From JAVVHE01 sp038238915 (GTDB lineage: Bacteria; Pseudomonadota; Alphaproteobacteria; Sphingomonadales; Sphingomonadaceae), in assembly GCA_038238915.1 (NCBI GenBank), contig JBBSFH010000001.1, forward strand, positions 225,700-289,699: a stretch of 64,000 nt of DNA, given 5' to 3'. This document shows positions 34,406 through 43,012 of the stretch, one piece after another; the stretch's first letter is position 1, and each line of letters opens with the position of its first letter. A program made the translations under genes and the position numbers. The notes below the pieces were generated by a model that saw only the letters and a program-made list of their open reading frames with translations, searched no databases and had not been told where the DNA came from.

Positions 34406-35602
34406 TCAGCCGAGCGCCGCGGCGATCCGCTCCGCAAGGCGCCGCGCCACTTCGCGCTTGGCCATCGGCTGCCAGCGTTCCACGCCCTCGCCGGTCGCGA
34501 TCAGCACCGCGTTGTCGGGGCCGCCCATCGCGTCGCCCGACACATCGTTGCCCACGATCCAGTCCGCCCCCTTGCGCACGCGTTTGCCGACCGCCTCCGC
34601 CTCGGGATCGCCCGTCTCGGCAGCGAAGCCGATCACCAGACGCGGCCGCCGAGCGCTGGGCGCGCCGATGCGCTCGAGCAGGTCCGGATTGGCCACGAAG
34701 CGGGGCGCGGGTGGCCCGTCCGCCTTCTTGAGTTTGCCGGGCGCGGGCGCGTCGACCCCCCAGTCCGCCACTGCGGCCACCATGACCGCGATATCGGCGG
34801 GAAGCGCCGCGTCGACCGCCGCCGCCATTTCGCGCGCGCTCACAACGTCCACACGCGTGCATCCGGGCGGCGTGGCGAGCGCGACCGGCCCCGCGATCAG
34901 GCTCACCCGCGCGCCCAGCGCTGCGAGCGCACCCGCAATGGCGAAGCCCTGCTGCCCGCTCGATCGGTTGGCGATGTAGCGCACCGCGTCGATTGCCTCG
35001 TACGTCGGGCCAGCGGTCACCAGCGCGTGGCGTCCCGCGAGCGGGCCAGCGCCCAGCATCGCCCGGATCGCGGCGAGGATCGCGGGCGGTTCGGGCAGCC
35101 GACCCGGCCCATGCTCACCGCACGCCATCGCGCCGGTATCGGGTTCCATCACCTCGACCCCGTCCGATCGCAACCGCGCGATATTGCGAATGGTAGCCGG
35201 ATGTCGCCACATCCGGTGGTTCATCGCGGGCACGCAAAGCACGCGCTTGTCCGACGCCAGCAGCACCGCGTCCGCCAGATCGCCGCCCAGCCCCGCCGCC
35301 ATGCGCGCGATCCGGTCCGCGCTCGCGGGGCATAGGACGATCAGGTCCGCCTCGCGGCTCAGCCGGATATGCCCCATCTCGGCCTCGTCCTTCAGGCTCC
35401 ACAGATCCTCGTACACCGGCCCCTCACTCAGCGCAGCGAGGCTGAGCGGCGTGACGAAGCGCGCGCCGCCAGCGGTCAGCACCACCCGCACGCTCGCCCC
35501 CTCGCCGCGCAATAGCCGGATCAGCTCGAGCGATTTATACGCCGCTATGCCACCGCCGACGATGAGCAGGATGGAGCGGCCGTGGAGAAATCCACCGCTC
35601 AC
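34406..35602 (-). CDS. coaBC: Bifunctional phosphopantothenoylcysteine decarboxylase / phosphopantothenate-cysteine ligase
   Basis: This protein performs two steps of coenzyme A synthesis. The N-terminal CoaC flavodomain shows GGGIAAYKSLELIRLL, the catalytic histidine region MGHIRLSREADLIVLCPAS and the substrate-binding PAMNHRMW. The CoaB half begins near LVTAGPTYEAIDAVRYIANRSSG and includes the AAVADW and GFAAET motifs. The GTG at 35602 gives a start close to the conserved ILLIVGG strand; the frame is open to 35653. About 398 residues, normal length. It follows ubiE-ubiB on the same strand but is separated from them by a lysozyme gene in the opposite direction. Confidence 0.94.
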   Translation of the reverse strand: MSGGFLHGRSILLIVGGGIAAYKSLELIRLLRGEGASVRVVLTAGGARFVTPLSLAALSEGPVYEDLWSLKDEAEMGHIRLSREADLIVLCPASADRIARMAAGLGGDLADAVLLASDKRVLCVPAMNHRMWRHPATIRNIARLRSDGVEVMEPDTGAMACGEHGPGRLPEPPAILAAIRAMLGAGPLAGRHALVTAGPTYEAIDAVRYIANRSSGQQGFAIAGALAALGARVSLIAGPVALATPPGCTRVDVVSAREMAAAVDAALPADIAVMVAAVADWGVDAPAPGKLKKADGPPAPRFVANPDLLERIGAPSARRPRLVIGFAAETGDPEAEAVGKRVRKGADWIVGNDVSGDAMGGPDNAVLIATGEGVERWQPMAKREVARRLAERIAAALG

Positions 35603-35679
35603 GCCCGAATTCCGATATTGTCCGTGTCCGTCATCTGTGACACGTTCCGCCACATTGGGCTGTAGAAAGGCGGATCATC

Positions 35680-36309
35680 ATGCCGGATTTTCTCAACGCT
35701 ATCGTCGATACGTCGCACCACAACGGTAATGTCAATTTCGACAAGGCCAAAGCCGATGGCATCCAGGCGGTGATCCAGAAGGCGACGCAAGGACTGCTCA
35801 ACATCGATCCGACCTACAAGACCAACAAGGCCAAGGCCACCAAGGCCGGGCTGCTTTGGGGTGCCTATCATTTCGGCACGGGCGGAGACGGTGTTGCGCA
35901 GGCCGAGCGCTTTCTGAGTGTAGTGGGCACCGATGCGAACACGCTTCACGTTCTCGATTTCGAGCCCAACAATACCGGCGCGACGATGTCGCTCACCGAC
36001 GCGCATGGCTTCGTTACGCACGTTGCCGAGAAGACCGGGCGCTTTCCAGGCCTATATTCGGGCCATCTGGTGAAGGAAATGCTCGGCGCGCGCCGCGACG
36101 CGCTGCTCGCCAAATGCTGGCTCTGGCTCGCGCAATATGGGCCGACGGCGGTGGTGCAGGCGACCTGGGACCACTGGACGATGTGGCAATATACCGACGG
36201 CGCGATCGGCAACGAGCCGCACTCGGTCGCCGGGATCGGCCGGTGCGACCGCGATCGGTTCAACGGCACTGCCGCCGATCTCAACAAGTTCTGGCCCAGC
36301 GGGGGCTGA
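35680..36309 (+). CDS. Glycoside hydrolase family 25 lysozyme-like protein
   Basis: A 209-residue protein of the GH25 (Chalaropsis-type muramidase) family, which cleaves the MurNAc-GlcNAc bond of peptidoglycan. It shows IVDTSHHNG with D10, the paired acidic residues D93/E95 in VLDFEPN (the catalytic DxE), the TYKTNKAKATKAGLLWGAYHF helix and the aromatic WTMWQYTDG near the C-terminus. There is no signal peptide or cell-wall-binding domain, so it resembles a phage endolysin or a cargo effector, but no phage gene is near. A ribosome-binding site (aaagg) is present. It lies opposite to coaBC and ubiB and splits that cluster. Confidence 0.88.
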   Translation: MPDFLNAIVDTSHHNGNVNFDKAKADGIQAVIQKATQGLLNIDPTYKTNKAKATKAGLLWGAYHFGTGGDGVAQAERFLSVVGTDANTLHVLDFEPNNTGATMSLTDAHGFVTHVAEKTGRFPGLYSGHLVKEMLGARRDALLAKCWLWLAQYGPTAVVQATWDHWTMWQYTDGAIGNEPHSVAGIGRCDRDRFNGTAADLNKFWPSGG

Positions 36310-36322
36310 ATCGCTCGGGCTG

Positions 36323-37846
36323 TCATCGAAGCCACCAGCACGTTGCCGATGCCAGCCCCGCGCCGACGACCATCGCCGCGATCAACCCGCGGACGGGCAA
36401 GCGGATGCGCGCGGCCACCGGAAGTTCGGCTTCGAGCTGTTCGATCTCGTCGGGGATCATCTGCGCCACGCGCCGCGCGAAACCGGGCAGATCGCCGAGC
36501 GCTTCGAACACACTGGTGATCGCGTCCGCGATGCGCGCCTCCGGCCCCAGTTCGTCGCGCATCCACTGGCGCACATAAGGTTCAGCGATCGCCCAGGTGT
36601 TCACATGCGGGTCGAGGCTTGCTGCAACGCCTTCCACCATCACCATCGTCTTCTGCAGCAGCAGCAGATGCGGCTGCGTGGGCATTTCGAACTGACGCGT
36701 GATTGCGAACAATCCGTCGAGCAGATTGGCAATCGAGATGTCTTTCACCGGCAATCCCCGGATCGGTTCTCCCACCGCGCGAAGCGCGACCGCGAAATCT
36801 TCCATGCGGTGGTGCTTGGGCACATAGCCCGCATCGAAATGCACGCGTGCGACCGTGGCATAATCGGCGGTGAGCAGCCCGTAGAGGATCTTCGCCAGAT
36901 CCACCCGCGCGCGCCGATCGAGCCGCCCCATGATGCCGAAATCGATGACGCCAACGCGTCCATCGGGCAGCGCGAACAGGTTGCCCTGATGCAGATCGGC
37001 GTGGAAGAAACCGCGGCCGATCGCCTGATGCAGGAAAGCGCGGACCAGCGTGGTCGCCGCCTTGGTCCCGTCCACCCCTGCAGCTGCGAGAGCGGCCGGA
37101 TCGGAAACCTTCACGCCGTCCATCCATTCGAGCGTGAGGACGCGCTTCCCCGTGCGCGCCCAATCGATTGCCGGAATCTTCAGCCCCGGATCGCCCGGAT
37201 CGGTCGCCAGCTCCGAAGCGCTCGCCGCCTCCATGCGCAGATCGAGTTCGCGCTCGGTCCACCGCCGGAACGCCTCGATCACCGCACGCGGACGCAGCCG
37301 CGTCGCCTCGCCCCCCATGCTCTCGATCTGCGCAGCCGCCCAAGCAAACGTCTCGGTATCGCGCGCGATCCGCGCCTCCACGCCCGGGCGCAACACCTTG
37401 ATCGCCACGTCGCGCCCGTCGGTGGTGACCGCACGATGCACCTGCGCGATGCTCGCCGCGCCGACCGCGACCGGATCGATGCTGCGGAACAGGCTGGGGA
37501 GCGGCTTTTCCAGTCCGGCCTCGATTGCGTGTCGGATCCCCACGAACGGCTCGGGCGGCAGCCGGTCCTGCAGCGCCGCGAAATCGCGCGCTGCGGCCTC
37601 CCCCACCAGGTCGGGCCGCGTCGCGAGCGCCTGGCCGAGCTTGATCGCAGCGGGGCCGAGCTTGGTGAACGCCTGCGCATAGCGCGGCGTCTGCGGCGCG
37701 AACGTGCCCAGCCGCGCCAGCCACGCCAGCCGACGCACGTTCGCGGGCGCCTGCGGGCTGCGCTCGATCCCGCGGAGCGCGCCGTTCGCGCCCAGCGTGC
37801 GTCCCCAGCGCGCGATGCGCCACAAATGGGTGGCGCTGCTGGTCAA
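36323..37846 (-). CDS. ubiB: Ubiquinone biosynthesis protein UbiB (atypical kinase)
   Basis: An ABC1/ADCK-family ATPase required for ubiquinone synthesis. The 507-residue product contains the KxGQ motif (AAIKLGQALATRPD), the Ala-rich loop replacing the P-loop (VAVGAASIAQVHRAV), the catalytic lysine in VAIKVLRPG, the FFHADLHQGN loop and VIDFGIMG (the metal-binding DFG equivalent). One or two C-terminal transmembrane helices end the protein. It overlaps the ubiE stop by 4 bases, so the two are translated together. Confidence 0.95.
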   Translation of the reverse strand: MTSSATHLWRIARWGRTLGANGALRGIERSPQAPANVRRLAWLARLGTFAPQTPRYAQAFTKLGPAAIKLGQALATRPDLVGEAAARDFAALQDRLPPEPFVGIRHAIEAGLEKPLPSLFRSIDPVAVGAASIAQVHRAVTTDGRDVAIKVLRPGVEARIARDTETFAWAAAQIESMGGEATRLRPRAVIEAFRRWTERELDLRMEAASASELATDPGDPGLKIPAIDWARTGKRVLTLEWMDGVKVSDPAALAAAGVDGTKAATTLVRAFLHQAIGRGFFHADLHQGNLFALPDGRVGVIDFGIMGRLDRRARVDLAKILYGLLTADYATVARVHFDAGYVPKHHRMEDFAVALRAVGEPIRGLPVKDISIANLLDGLFAITRQFEMPTQPHLLLLQKTMVMVEGVAASLDPHVNTWAIAEPYVRQWMRDELGPEARIADAITSVFEALGDLPGFARRVAQMIPDEIEQLEAELPVAARIRLPVRGLIAAMVVGAGLASATCWWLR

Positions 37847-38565
37847 ACCTTCCAGCCGCTATGGATCGCAACCGCCCCGCCAAGGATTGGCGTGTAAGCC
37901 ACCCGCTCGAACCCGGCAGCGCGGATCATGTCGGCAAACGTCGGCATATCGGGAAAGCGGCGGATGCTTTCGACCAGATACTGGTAGCTCGCCCGGTCGC
38001 GCGCGATCAGGCCACCCAGCCGCGGCACGACCTTGAAGCTGTACGCATCGTACAACGCCGCGAACCCCGGCCATTCGGTGGTGGAGAACTCGAGGCAATA
38101 GAAACGCCCGCCCCATCTGACCACACGGTACGCCTCGCCAAGCGCAGCAGGCAGATCGGTGACGTTCCTGAGGCCGAACGCGCAGGTATACGCGTCATAC
38201 GCGGCATCGGGCGCGCTCACATGTTCCGCATTCTCCTCCGCCCACGCGATGCCACTGAGCCCCCGCTTCTCCGCGCGCGCCATGCCCACTTCGAGCATCC
38301 CGGGGTTGATGTCCGCGCACGTGATATGCGCGCCCGAAGCCGCCATCCGGAACGCGATGTCCCCCGTGCCCCCCGCCATATCGAGGATCGCCTCGCCCGC
38401 GCGCGGCCGCACCATCCCCACGAAGCGATCCTTCCAGCGCCGGTGCGCGCCCAAGCTCATCGCATCGTTCATGATGTCGTAGCGTTTGGCGACGCGCGCA
38501 AACACTTCGCCCACGCGCGCGGTCTTCTCCTGCGGGGGGACGTCCTCGAAACCGAAACTGGCCAT
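37843..38565 (-). CDS. ubiE: Ubiquinone/menaquinone biosynthesis C-methyltransferase UbiE
   Basis: This SAM-dependent methyltransferase acts on the benzoquinone ring. The 240-residue product shows the UbiE signatures: YDIMNDAMSLGAHRRWKDRFV near residue 30, the SAM-binding ILDMAGGTGDIAFRM and RVVRWGGRFYCLEFSTTEWP. It is the first gene of the ubiE-ubiB pair. The DMAGGTGDIAF variant is typical of the alphaproteobacterial enzyme. Confidence 0.95.
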   Translation of the reverse strand: MASFGFEDVPPQEKTARVGEVFARVAKRYDIMNDAMSLGAHRRWKDRFVGMVRPRAGEAILDMAGGTGDIAFRMAASGAHITCADINPGMLEVGMARAEKRGLSGIAWAEENAEHVSAPDAAYDAYTCAFGLRNVTDLPAALGEAYRVVRWGGRFYCLEFSTTEWPGFAALYDAYSFKVVPRLGGLIARDRASYQYLVESIRRFPDMPTFADMIRAAGFERVAYTPILGGAVAIHSGWKV

Positions 38566-38632
38566 GAAGGTGCAATAGGGCCGGAGCCGGGGCGGGCAAA
38601 GGGGTACGCGCAGGATGGGGCGAAATGCGGCT

Positions 38633-38788
38633 TTAGTTCGCTTCGGGTTGTTGGCTTTCGGCGCTCCATCGTACCGCGTGCGTCACGGCACGACAGTGGT
38701 AACAGGCGGAGCGTGCTCCATCGTGATTATACCAATCGTGCCGACCGCCGACCGGCTCGCAATCCCAACCCTTCGGGGGACGGGCCAT
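38633..38788 (-). CDS. Small cysteine-containing protein, possible zinc knuckle
   Basis: This is a short open frame of about 51 residues starting MARPPKGWDCEPVGGRHDWY. It has cysteines arranged C-x18-C-x2-C (WDC, then SACYHC) with two intervening histidines, which could form a single zinc site. The composition (aromatic, Gly, His, Cys) looks like a real small protein rather than an antisense shadow, and no other gene covers the stretch. A good ribosome-binding site is lacking. Resemblance to known families is not recognised. It lies upstream of ubiE on the same strand and just after the PIN toxin gene. Confidence 0.4.
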   Translation of the reverse strand: MARPPKGWDCEPVGGRHDWYNHDGARSACYHCRAVTHAVRWSAESQQPEAN

Positions 38789-38799
38789 AGCGCCTGTGA

Positions 38800-39198
38800 T
38801 TAGCTCGTGGCGGCGTATGCCACGTTCCGCGTCGTCCAAACCGCCACGCCCACCCCGAAGAAGTCCCGGTCGTTGCTCCAGATGTCCGCGCCCAGCGCGA
38901 GCGCGGCGGCGAGGACCGGCCAGTCAGACTGGCCACGTTCGCCTAGGCGGGCGCGGGCGGCGGATTCCAGTAGATCGTAAGCTTCGGGCTCGATCACCCC
39001 GATCGTCCTTCGCGCAAATGCCAGCGACATTTCGACCGACGCAGGCGAGCCGCCAAGCCGCAACAACACCTTGGCGGCTTCGCGGCGTTGCGCAACGGTC
39101 ACCAGCAGCTCTAGTCCGCGCGCCGCCGTCGACTCGATCAGTGGGCGTGAACGCCCCAATGCCGCCGATACCAGCACGTTCGCGTCGAGGATCAGCAC
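38800..39198 (-). CDS. PIN-domain toxin (VapC-like ribonuclease)
   Basis: A 132-residue PIN-domain protein, probably the toxin of a type II toxin-antitoxin pair that cleaves RNA. The first acidic residue is in LILDANVLVSAAL, the middle ones in the VEMSLAFARRTIGVIEPEAYDLL region, and the last in ADIWSNDRDFFGVGV; QSDWPVLAAALALG supplies a further aspartate. The start is the GTG at 39198, which overlaps the antitoxin gene by 7 bases. No transcription from its own promoter is expected. Confidence 0.85.
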   Translation of the reverse strand: MLILDANVLVSAALGRSRPLIESTAARGLELLVTVAQRREAAKVLLRLGGSPASVEMSLAFARRTIGVIEPEAYDLLESAARARLGERGQSDWPVLAAALALGADIWSNDRDFFGVGVAVWTTRNVAYAATS

Positions 39199-39461
39199 TC
39201 CTCGCCGAGCGGATTGCCGTACGGGTCCATACCGAGCGAGGCCAGTTCGGCGTCGAGATCGCGCCCTTCGGCACGCCACTGTGCCTGCACCGCCTCCAGC
39301 CCGACGATGGTGCGTTCGACATCCTCGGGCGTCGGCCGCTTGACGGGGACATACCAGCCCACCACGCGGCCATGGTTCTTGACGATTACCGTATCGGCAC
39401 CCTCGCGCGCGATCCGGGTGAAATTGTCTCGAAATTCCCGAATGCCGAGCATGTGCGTCAT
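39192..39461 (-). CDS. Phd/YefM-family antitoxin
   Basis: An 89-residue protein with the Phd/YefM N-terminal DNA-binding motif: MLGIREFRDNFTRIAREGADTVIVKNHGRVVGWYVP. This domain binds the operon promoter, and the C-terminal part (from about residue 45) should neutralise the PIN toxin encoded just downstream. The ATG at 39461 is chosen because conservation starts there; the frame is open to 39518. It overlaps the toxin GTG by 7 bases, as expected for coupled antitoxin-toxin expression. Confidence 0.85.
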   Translation of the reverse strand: MTHMLGIREFRDNFTRIAREGADTVIVKNHGRVVGWYVPVKRPTPEDVERTIVGLEAVQAQWRAEGRDLDAELASLGMDPYGNPLGEEC

Positions 39462-39552
39462 TGGGCGTCTCCTGCCCATATTATGTCGCGGAGGTGGCGA
39501 TAATACAAGGCGTGGCAAAGGATATCGCTTTCCACCCGGTCGCTCGCGCCGA

Positions 39553-40293
39553 TCAGCCCTTGCGCATCGGCGCAGCCGTCAGCGCCAGAATGCGATCGGC
39601 ATGCTCGCGCCTGCAGATCAGCAGGTCGGGGAGTGATGGATCGGGGCGGTTGTATAGGAGCGGCGCGCCATCGATCCGGCTGGCGTGCAGTCCCGCAGCC
39701 ACCGCGACTGCAACAGGGGCGCAATTATCCCACTCATATTGCCCACCCGAATGGAGATAGATGTCCGCGTCGCCGAGGACCACCGCCATCGCCTTCGCGC
39801 CCGCCGATCCCATTGGCACGAGATCGGCGCCGAGCCGCTCGGCAACCATCACCGCCTCACGCGCGGGCCGGGTGCGGCTAACCAGCATCCGCAGCGGACT
39901 GTTCGCAGGCGCGAGCGCGGGCGGCCGGTCCGAACCGAGCGTCACGCCCCGCCCCGGCAACGCCACCGCTCCAGCGTGCGCCACGCCATCGATCGCAAGC
40001 GCGATATGCACCGCCCAATCGTCCCGCCGCTCGCGATATTCGCGCGTTCCGTCGAGCGGATCGACGATCCACACGCGCGACGCGGACAACCGCGCACCAT
40101 CGCACTCGCGCTCTTCGGACAGGATCGCATCGTCGGGCCGTTCGGCGCGCAGCCGTGCGAGGATCAGCGCGTTGGCCCGCGCATCCCCCGCATCGCCGAG
40201 CGCGGCATCGGCGAACTCCCCCGAACGCGCCAGCGTCAGCAGCAGCGCACCCGCCTGCTGGGCGATATCGCGGGCGAGTTCGGCATCGGTCAT
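39553..40293 (-). CDS. cysQ: 3'(2'),5'-bisphosphate nucleotidase CysQ (inositol-monophosphatase family)
   Basis: This enzyme hydrolyses PAP/PAPS, recycling a by-product of sulfate assimilation and sulfation. The 246-residue protein has the family metal-binding motifs ILSEERECD (E in the first site), WIVDPLDGTREYRER (D-x-x-D-G-T) and the C-terminal GGQYEWDNCAPVAVAVAAG (W-D-x-x-A/P). The E(Y/R)-type sequence after the DGT motif favours CysQ over plain inositol monophosphatase. The ATG at 40293 gives normal length; the open frame upstream is not conserved. Confidence 0.9.
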   Translation of the reverse strand: MTDAELARDIAQQAGALLLTLARSGEFADAALGDAGDARANALILARLRAERPDDAILSEERECDGARLSASRVWIVDPLDGTREYRERRDDWAVHIALAIDGVAHAGAVALPGRGVTLGSDRPPALAPANSPLRMLVSRTRPAREAVMVAERLGADLVPMGSAGAKAMAVVLGDADIYLHSGGQYEWDNCAPVAVAVAAGLHASRIDGAPLLYNRPDPSLPDLLICRREHADRILALTAAPMRKG

Positions 40294-40449
40294 CGCGGGC
40301 TCCGTTAGCTCAAGCGATGTAGGGCGTCGGGGCTGACGGGTGCAAATCGCGTGGCGGCGTAACCGAATGGCACGCTGCGGCGGAAGACGAGGTGATCGCG
40401 CCAACCGCTGCGATCGAGAAATTCTGCAAGTCCTTCAAGGAGACATTCG

Positions 40450-41172
40450 ATGGTTCGAACTGGCACAATGCTGCGGACCCGCGGCGCGATCATTGCCGGA
40501 TTGGCAGCGTTCACGGGCGTCGCCGCGACCACTAGCGCGATGGCTGCCGATGCAGCGCACCCGGTGGTGGTGGAACTCTATCAGAGCCAGGGCTGCTCGT
40601 CGTGCCCGCCCGCGAATGCGAACGTACTCGCGCTCGCGAACCGCCCCGATGTGCTGACGTTGAGTTTCCAGGTGACCTATTGGGACAATCTGGGCTGGAA
40701 GGATACATTCGCGGCCCCGCAGTATACCGCGCGCCAGTGGGAATACGCGCGCGCGCTCAAGCATAGCGAGGTCTGGACGCCGCAGGTGATCGTCAACGGC
40801 CGCACCGATGTGGTCGGCGCGCGCCACGGCGAAGTGGAGGGCGCGATCGCGCGCGGCGATCGCGGCGTGGGCGGTCCGGTCGTGGATATCGCGGGCAACC
40901 GCGTGACCGTCTCCGGCGACGGCAGTGGCCGTCATGCAGACGTGTGGCTGGTGCGCTATGATCCCAACATCGTCCAGGTCGCGATCCGCGGCGGCGAGAA
41001 TGGCGGACGCACGCTGCCGCACAAGAATATCGTGCGCGAACTCGTGCGCCTGGGCGAATGGACCGGCACCGCGCGTAGCTATGCGCTGCCCGCAGGTCCG
41101 GGCGATCTCAAGACCGCCGTGCTGGTGCAGGACGGGCGTGGCGGGCCGATCCTCGCGGCCGGACGGGGGTAG
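40450..41172 (+). CDS. DUF1223 family secreted thioredoxin-fold protein
   Basis: A 240-residue exported protein of the DUF1223 family. A signal peptide ends near TTSAMAADA. The mature protein starts with VVVELYQSQGCSSCPPANANV, a thioredoxin-like C-x-x-C active-site motif, and continues with QVTYWDNLGWKDTF and WTPQVIVNGRTDVVG, which are hallmarks of the family. The function is unknown; a periplasmic redox or assembly role is inferred from the fold. Two in-frame ATGs (40450 and 40468) compete for the start. It precedes the trehalase gene in the same direction. Confidence 0.88.
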   Translation: MVRTGTMLRTRGAIIAGLAAFTGVAATTSAMAADAAHPVVVELYQSQGCSSCPPANANVLALANRPDVLTLSFQVTYWDNLGWKDTFAAPQYTARQWEYARALKHSEVWTPQVIVNGRTDVVGARHGEVEGAIARGDRGVGGPVVDIAGNRVTVSGDGSGRHADVWLVRYDPNIVQVAIRGGENGGRTLPHKNIVRELVRLGEWTGTARSYALPAGPGDLKTAVLVQDGRGGPILAAGRG

Positions 41173-41243
41173 GGGCGGAGCGTCGTCGACGCTCTGATTG
41201 CGGCGAGTTGCACGGTGCGTCTGTCCGCGCGACAGGACTGCAC

Positions 41244-42848
41244 ATGCAGCTCTTCGCCCCGAGACGCCTGGGCGCCGCCATCGCGGCTACAGTAATCCTG
41301 ATCACACCCTGCGCCCGCGCGCAGCCCGCGCCGCCCTCGCCCGCCGATCGCCTCGGCGCGTTGTTTGCCGACGTGCAGATGCAGCGCATTTTCCCCGACC
41401 AGAAGAGCTTCGCCGACGCGATTGCCAAACGCCCCGATGCTGCGATCCTCTCGGAGTACGCGGCGGGGCATTTCGATCGCACGGAACTCGCCGCGTTCGT
41501 CCAAGCCAATTTCGATCCGCCCGCCGATCCCCCGCCAACACCGATGCTGCCGCAGGGGCTTACGCTCAGCCAGCATATCGATGCGCTGTGGCCCGCGCTC
41601 ACCCGCACCGATCCGCCGCAGCCCGCTGCCAGTTCGCTCCTGCCGCTCGCACATCCTTACGTCGTCCCCGGCGGACGCTTCCGCGAAATCTATTATTGGG
41701 ACAGCTATTTCACGATGCTCGGCCTGGTGCGCGCGGGGCGCGGCGATCTCGTCGAGGCGATGATCGATGATTTCACCGGCCTGATCGAACGCTATGGCCA
41801 TATCCCCAACGGCACGCGCAGCTACTACCTCAGCCGCTCGCAGCCGCCGTTCTATTTCGCCATGGTCGCGCTCTCGCAGGACGCAACGCCCGCCGTCCGG
41901 TTGCGACGGCTCCGCGCAATGCAGCGCGAACATGAATTCTGGATGCGCGGTGCGGCCGGTGTGCGCGTCGGCAGCGCGGCGGCGCGCGTGGTCCGCCTCG
42001 CGGACGGAACACTGCTCAATCGCTACGCGGACGATCGTGCCACGCCACGCGACGAATCGTGGCGGGAGGATGTGCTGACCGCGCGCGCCGCCGCGCCGCG
42101 CGCGCAAGCCCAGACGTGGAACGATCTTCGGGCGGCTGCCGAGAGCGGCTGGGATTTCTCGTCGCGCTGGCTCGGCGATCCGCAGCGCCTCGGCTCGATC
42201 CGCACCGGAGCGATCGTGCCAGTGGACCTGAACAGTCTGCTTTTCGGGCTCGAACGCGCGATTGCGGCGGGCTGCGCGACAGCGCGCGACAATCGCTGCG
42301 CCGCAGACTATGCGCGCATCGCCGCGAGCCGCCAGCGTGCGATCGGACGCGTACTATGGGACGCGCGCGCGGCGCGTTTCGCAGATTATGATTGGCAGCG
42401 TGGGCACGTAACGCGCGTCGCCAGCGCGGCGATGCTCTACCCCCTGTTCGTCGGCGCGGCGACGCCCGCGCAGGCGGCTGCGACCGCGCGCTTCGTCGAG
42501 CGCTTCCTCATCGCGCCCGGCGGACTGCGTACCACGCTTGCAGTCACGGGCCAGCAGTGGGACCGGCCCAACGGCTGGGCACCGCTCCAGTGGATCGCGG
42601 TTTCGGGGTTGCGCCGCTACGGCGACGGGCGGCTTGCGCAAAGGATCGCCGATGGGTGGATCGCGACGGTGACGCGCGAATATCGCGCGAGCGGGCGTCT
42701 GCTGGAAAAATACGATGTCGAACGCGCGGTCCCCGGCGGCGGCGGCGAATACGCGCTGCAGGACGGCTTTGGCTGGACCAACGGCGTTACGCGCGAACTG
42801 CTCACCAGGCGCCAGGCTGACGCAGGGGCGGGCCCCGCACCACGCTGA
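41244..42848 (+). CDS. treA: Periplasmic alpha,alpha-trehalase (GH37)
   Basis: This enzyme splits trehalose to two glucose molecules. The 534-residue product has a signal peptide (MQLFAPRRLGAAIAATVILI, cleaved near ARA-QPA) and both GH37 signatures: PGGRFREIYYWDSYF (~142-156) and QWDRPNGWAPLQW, plus the Gly-rich GGGGEY near the C-terminus. The ATG at 41244 is chosen because the signal peptide begins there. The gene is followed by a TonB receptor, a second secreted hydrolase-like gene, a halogenase-family gene and a LacI regulator, suggesting a trehalose or related glucoside utilisation locus. Confidence 0.94.
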   Translation: MQLFAPRRLGAAIAATVILITPCARAQPAPPSPADRLGALFADVQMQRIFPDQKSFADAIAKRPDAAILSEYAAGHFDRTELAAFVQANFDPPADPPPTPMLPQGLTLSQHIDALWPALTRTDPPQPAASSLLPLAHPYVVPGGRFREIYYWDSYFTMLGLVRAGRGDLVEAMIDDFTGLIERYGHIPNGTRSYYLSRSQPPFYFAMVALSQDATPAVRLRRLRAMQREHEFWMRGAAGVRVGSAAARVVRLADGTLLNRYADDRATPRDESWREDVLTARAAAPRAQAQTWNDLRAAAESGWDFSSRWLGDPQRLGSIRTGAIVPVDLNSLLFGLERAIAAGCATARDNRCAADYARIAASRQRAIGRVLWDARAARFADYDWQRGHVTRVASAAMLYPLFVGAATPAQAAATARFVERFLIAPGGLRTTLAVTGQQWDRPNGWAPLQWIAVSGLRRYGDGRLAQRIADGWIATVTREYRASGRLLEKYDVERAVPGGGGEYALQDGFGWTNGVTRELLTRRQADAGAGPAPR

Positions 42849-42868
42849 GCGGTGCCACCATGGCTATC

Positions 42869-42883
42869 GCGCAACAGTTGCGC
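42869..42883. promoter_or_regulatory. Palindrome upstream of TonB receptor, candidate regulator site
   Basis: The 15-base sequence gcgcaa-cag-ttgcgc has perfect 6-base arms. It lies about 130 bases before the TonB-receptor ATG. A possible promoter (ttgaag at 42914 and a ttagtg-like -10 about 16 bases later) lies between them. Binding of the LacI regulator is only a guess from locus context. Confidence 0.3.
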
Positions 42884-43012
42884 ACGATCCCGCATTCGAT
42901 TGCAAAAAACTCGTTGAAGTGACGGGCCGGTTTACTTAGTGTGGCGAACCAAAAAGAAACAAGGTCGCGCTTCGGCTGGAGCGCGGACCCACTCTCTCGA
43001 AGGGGATGCGCG

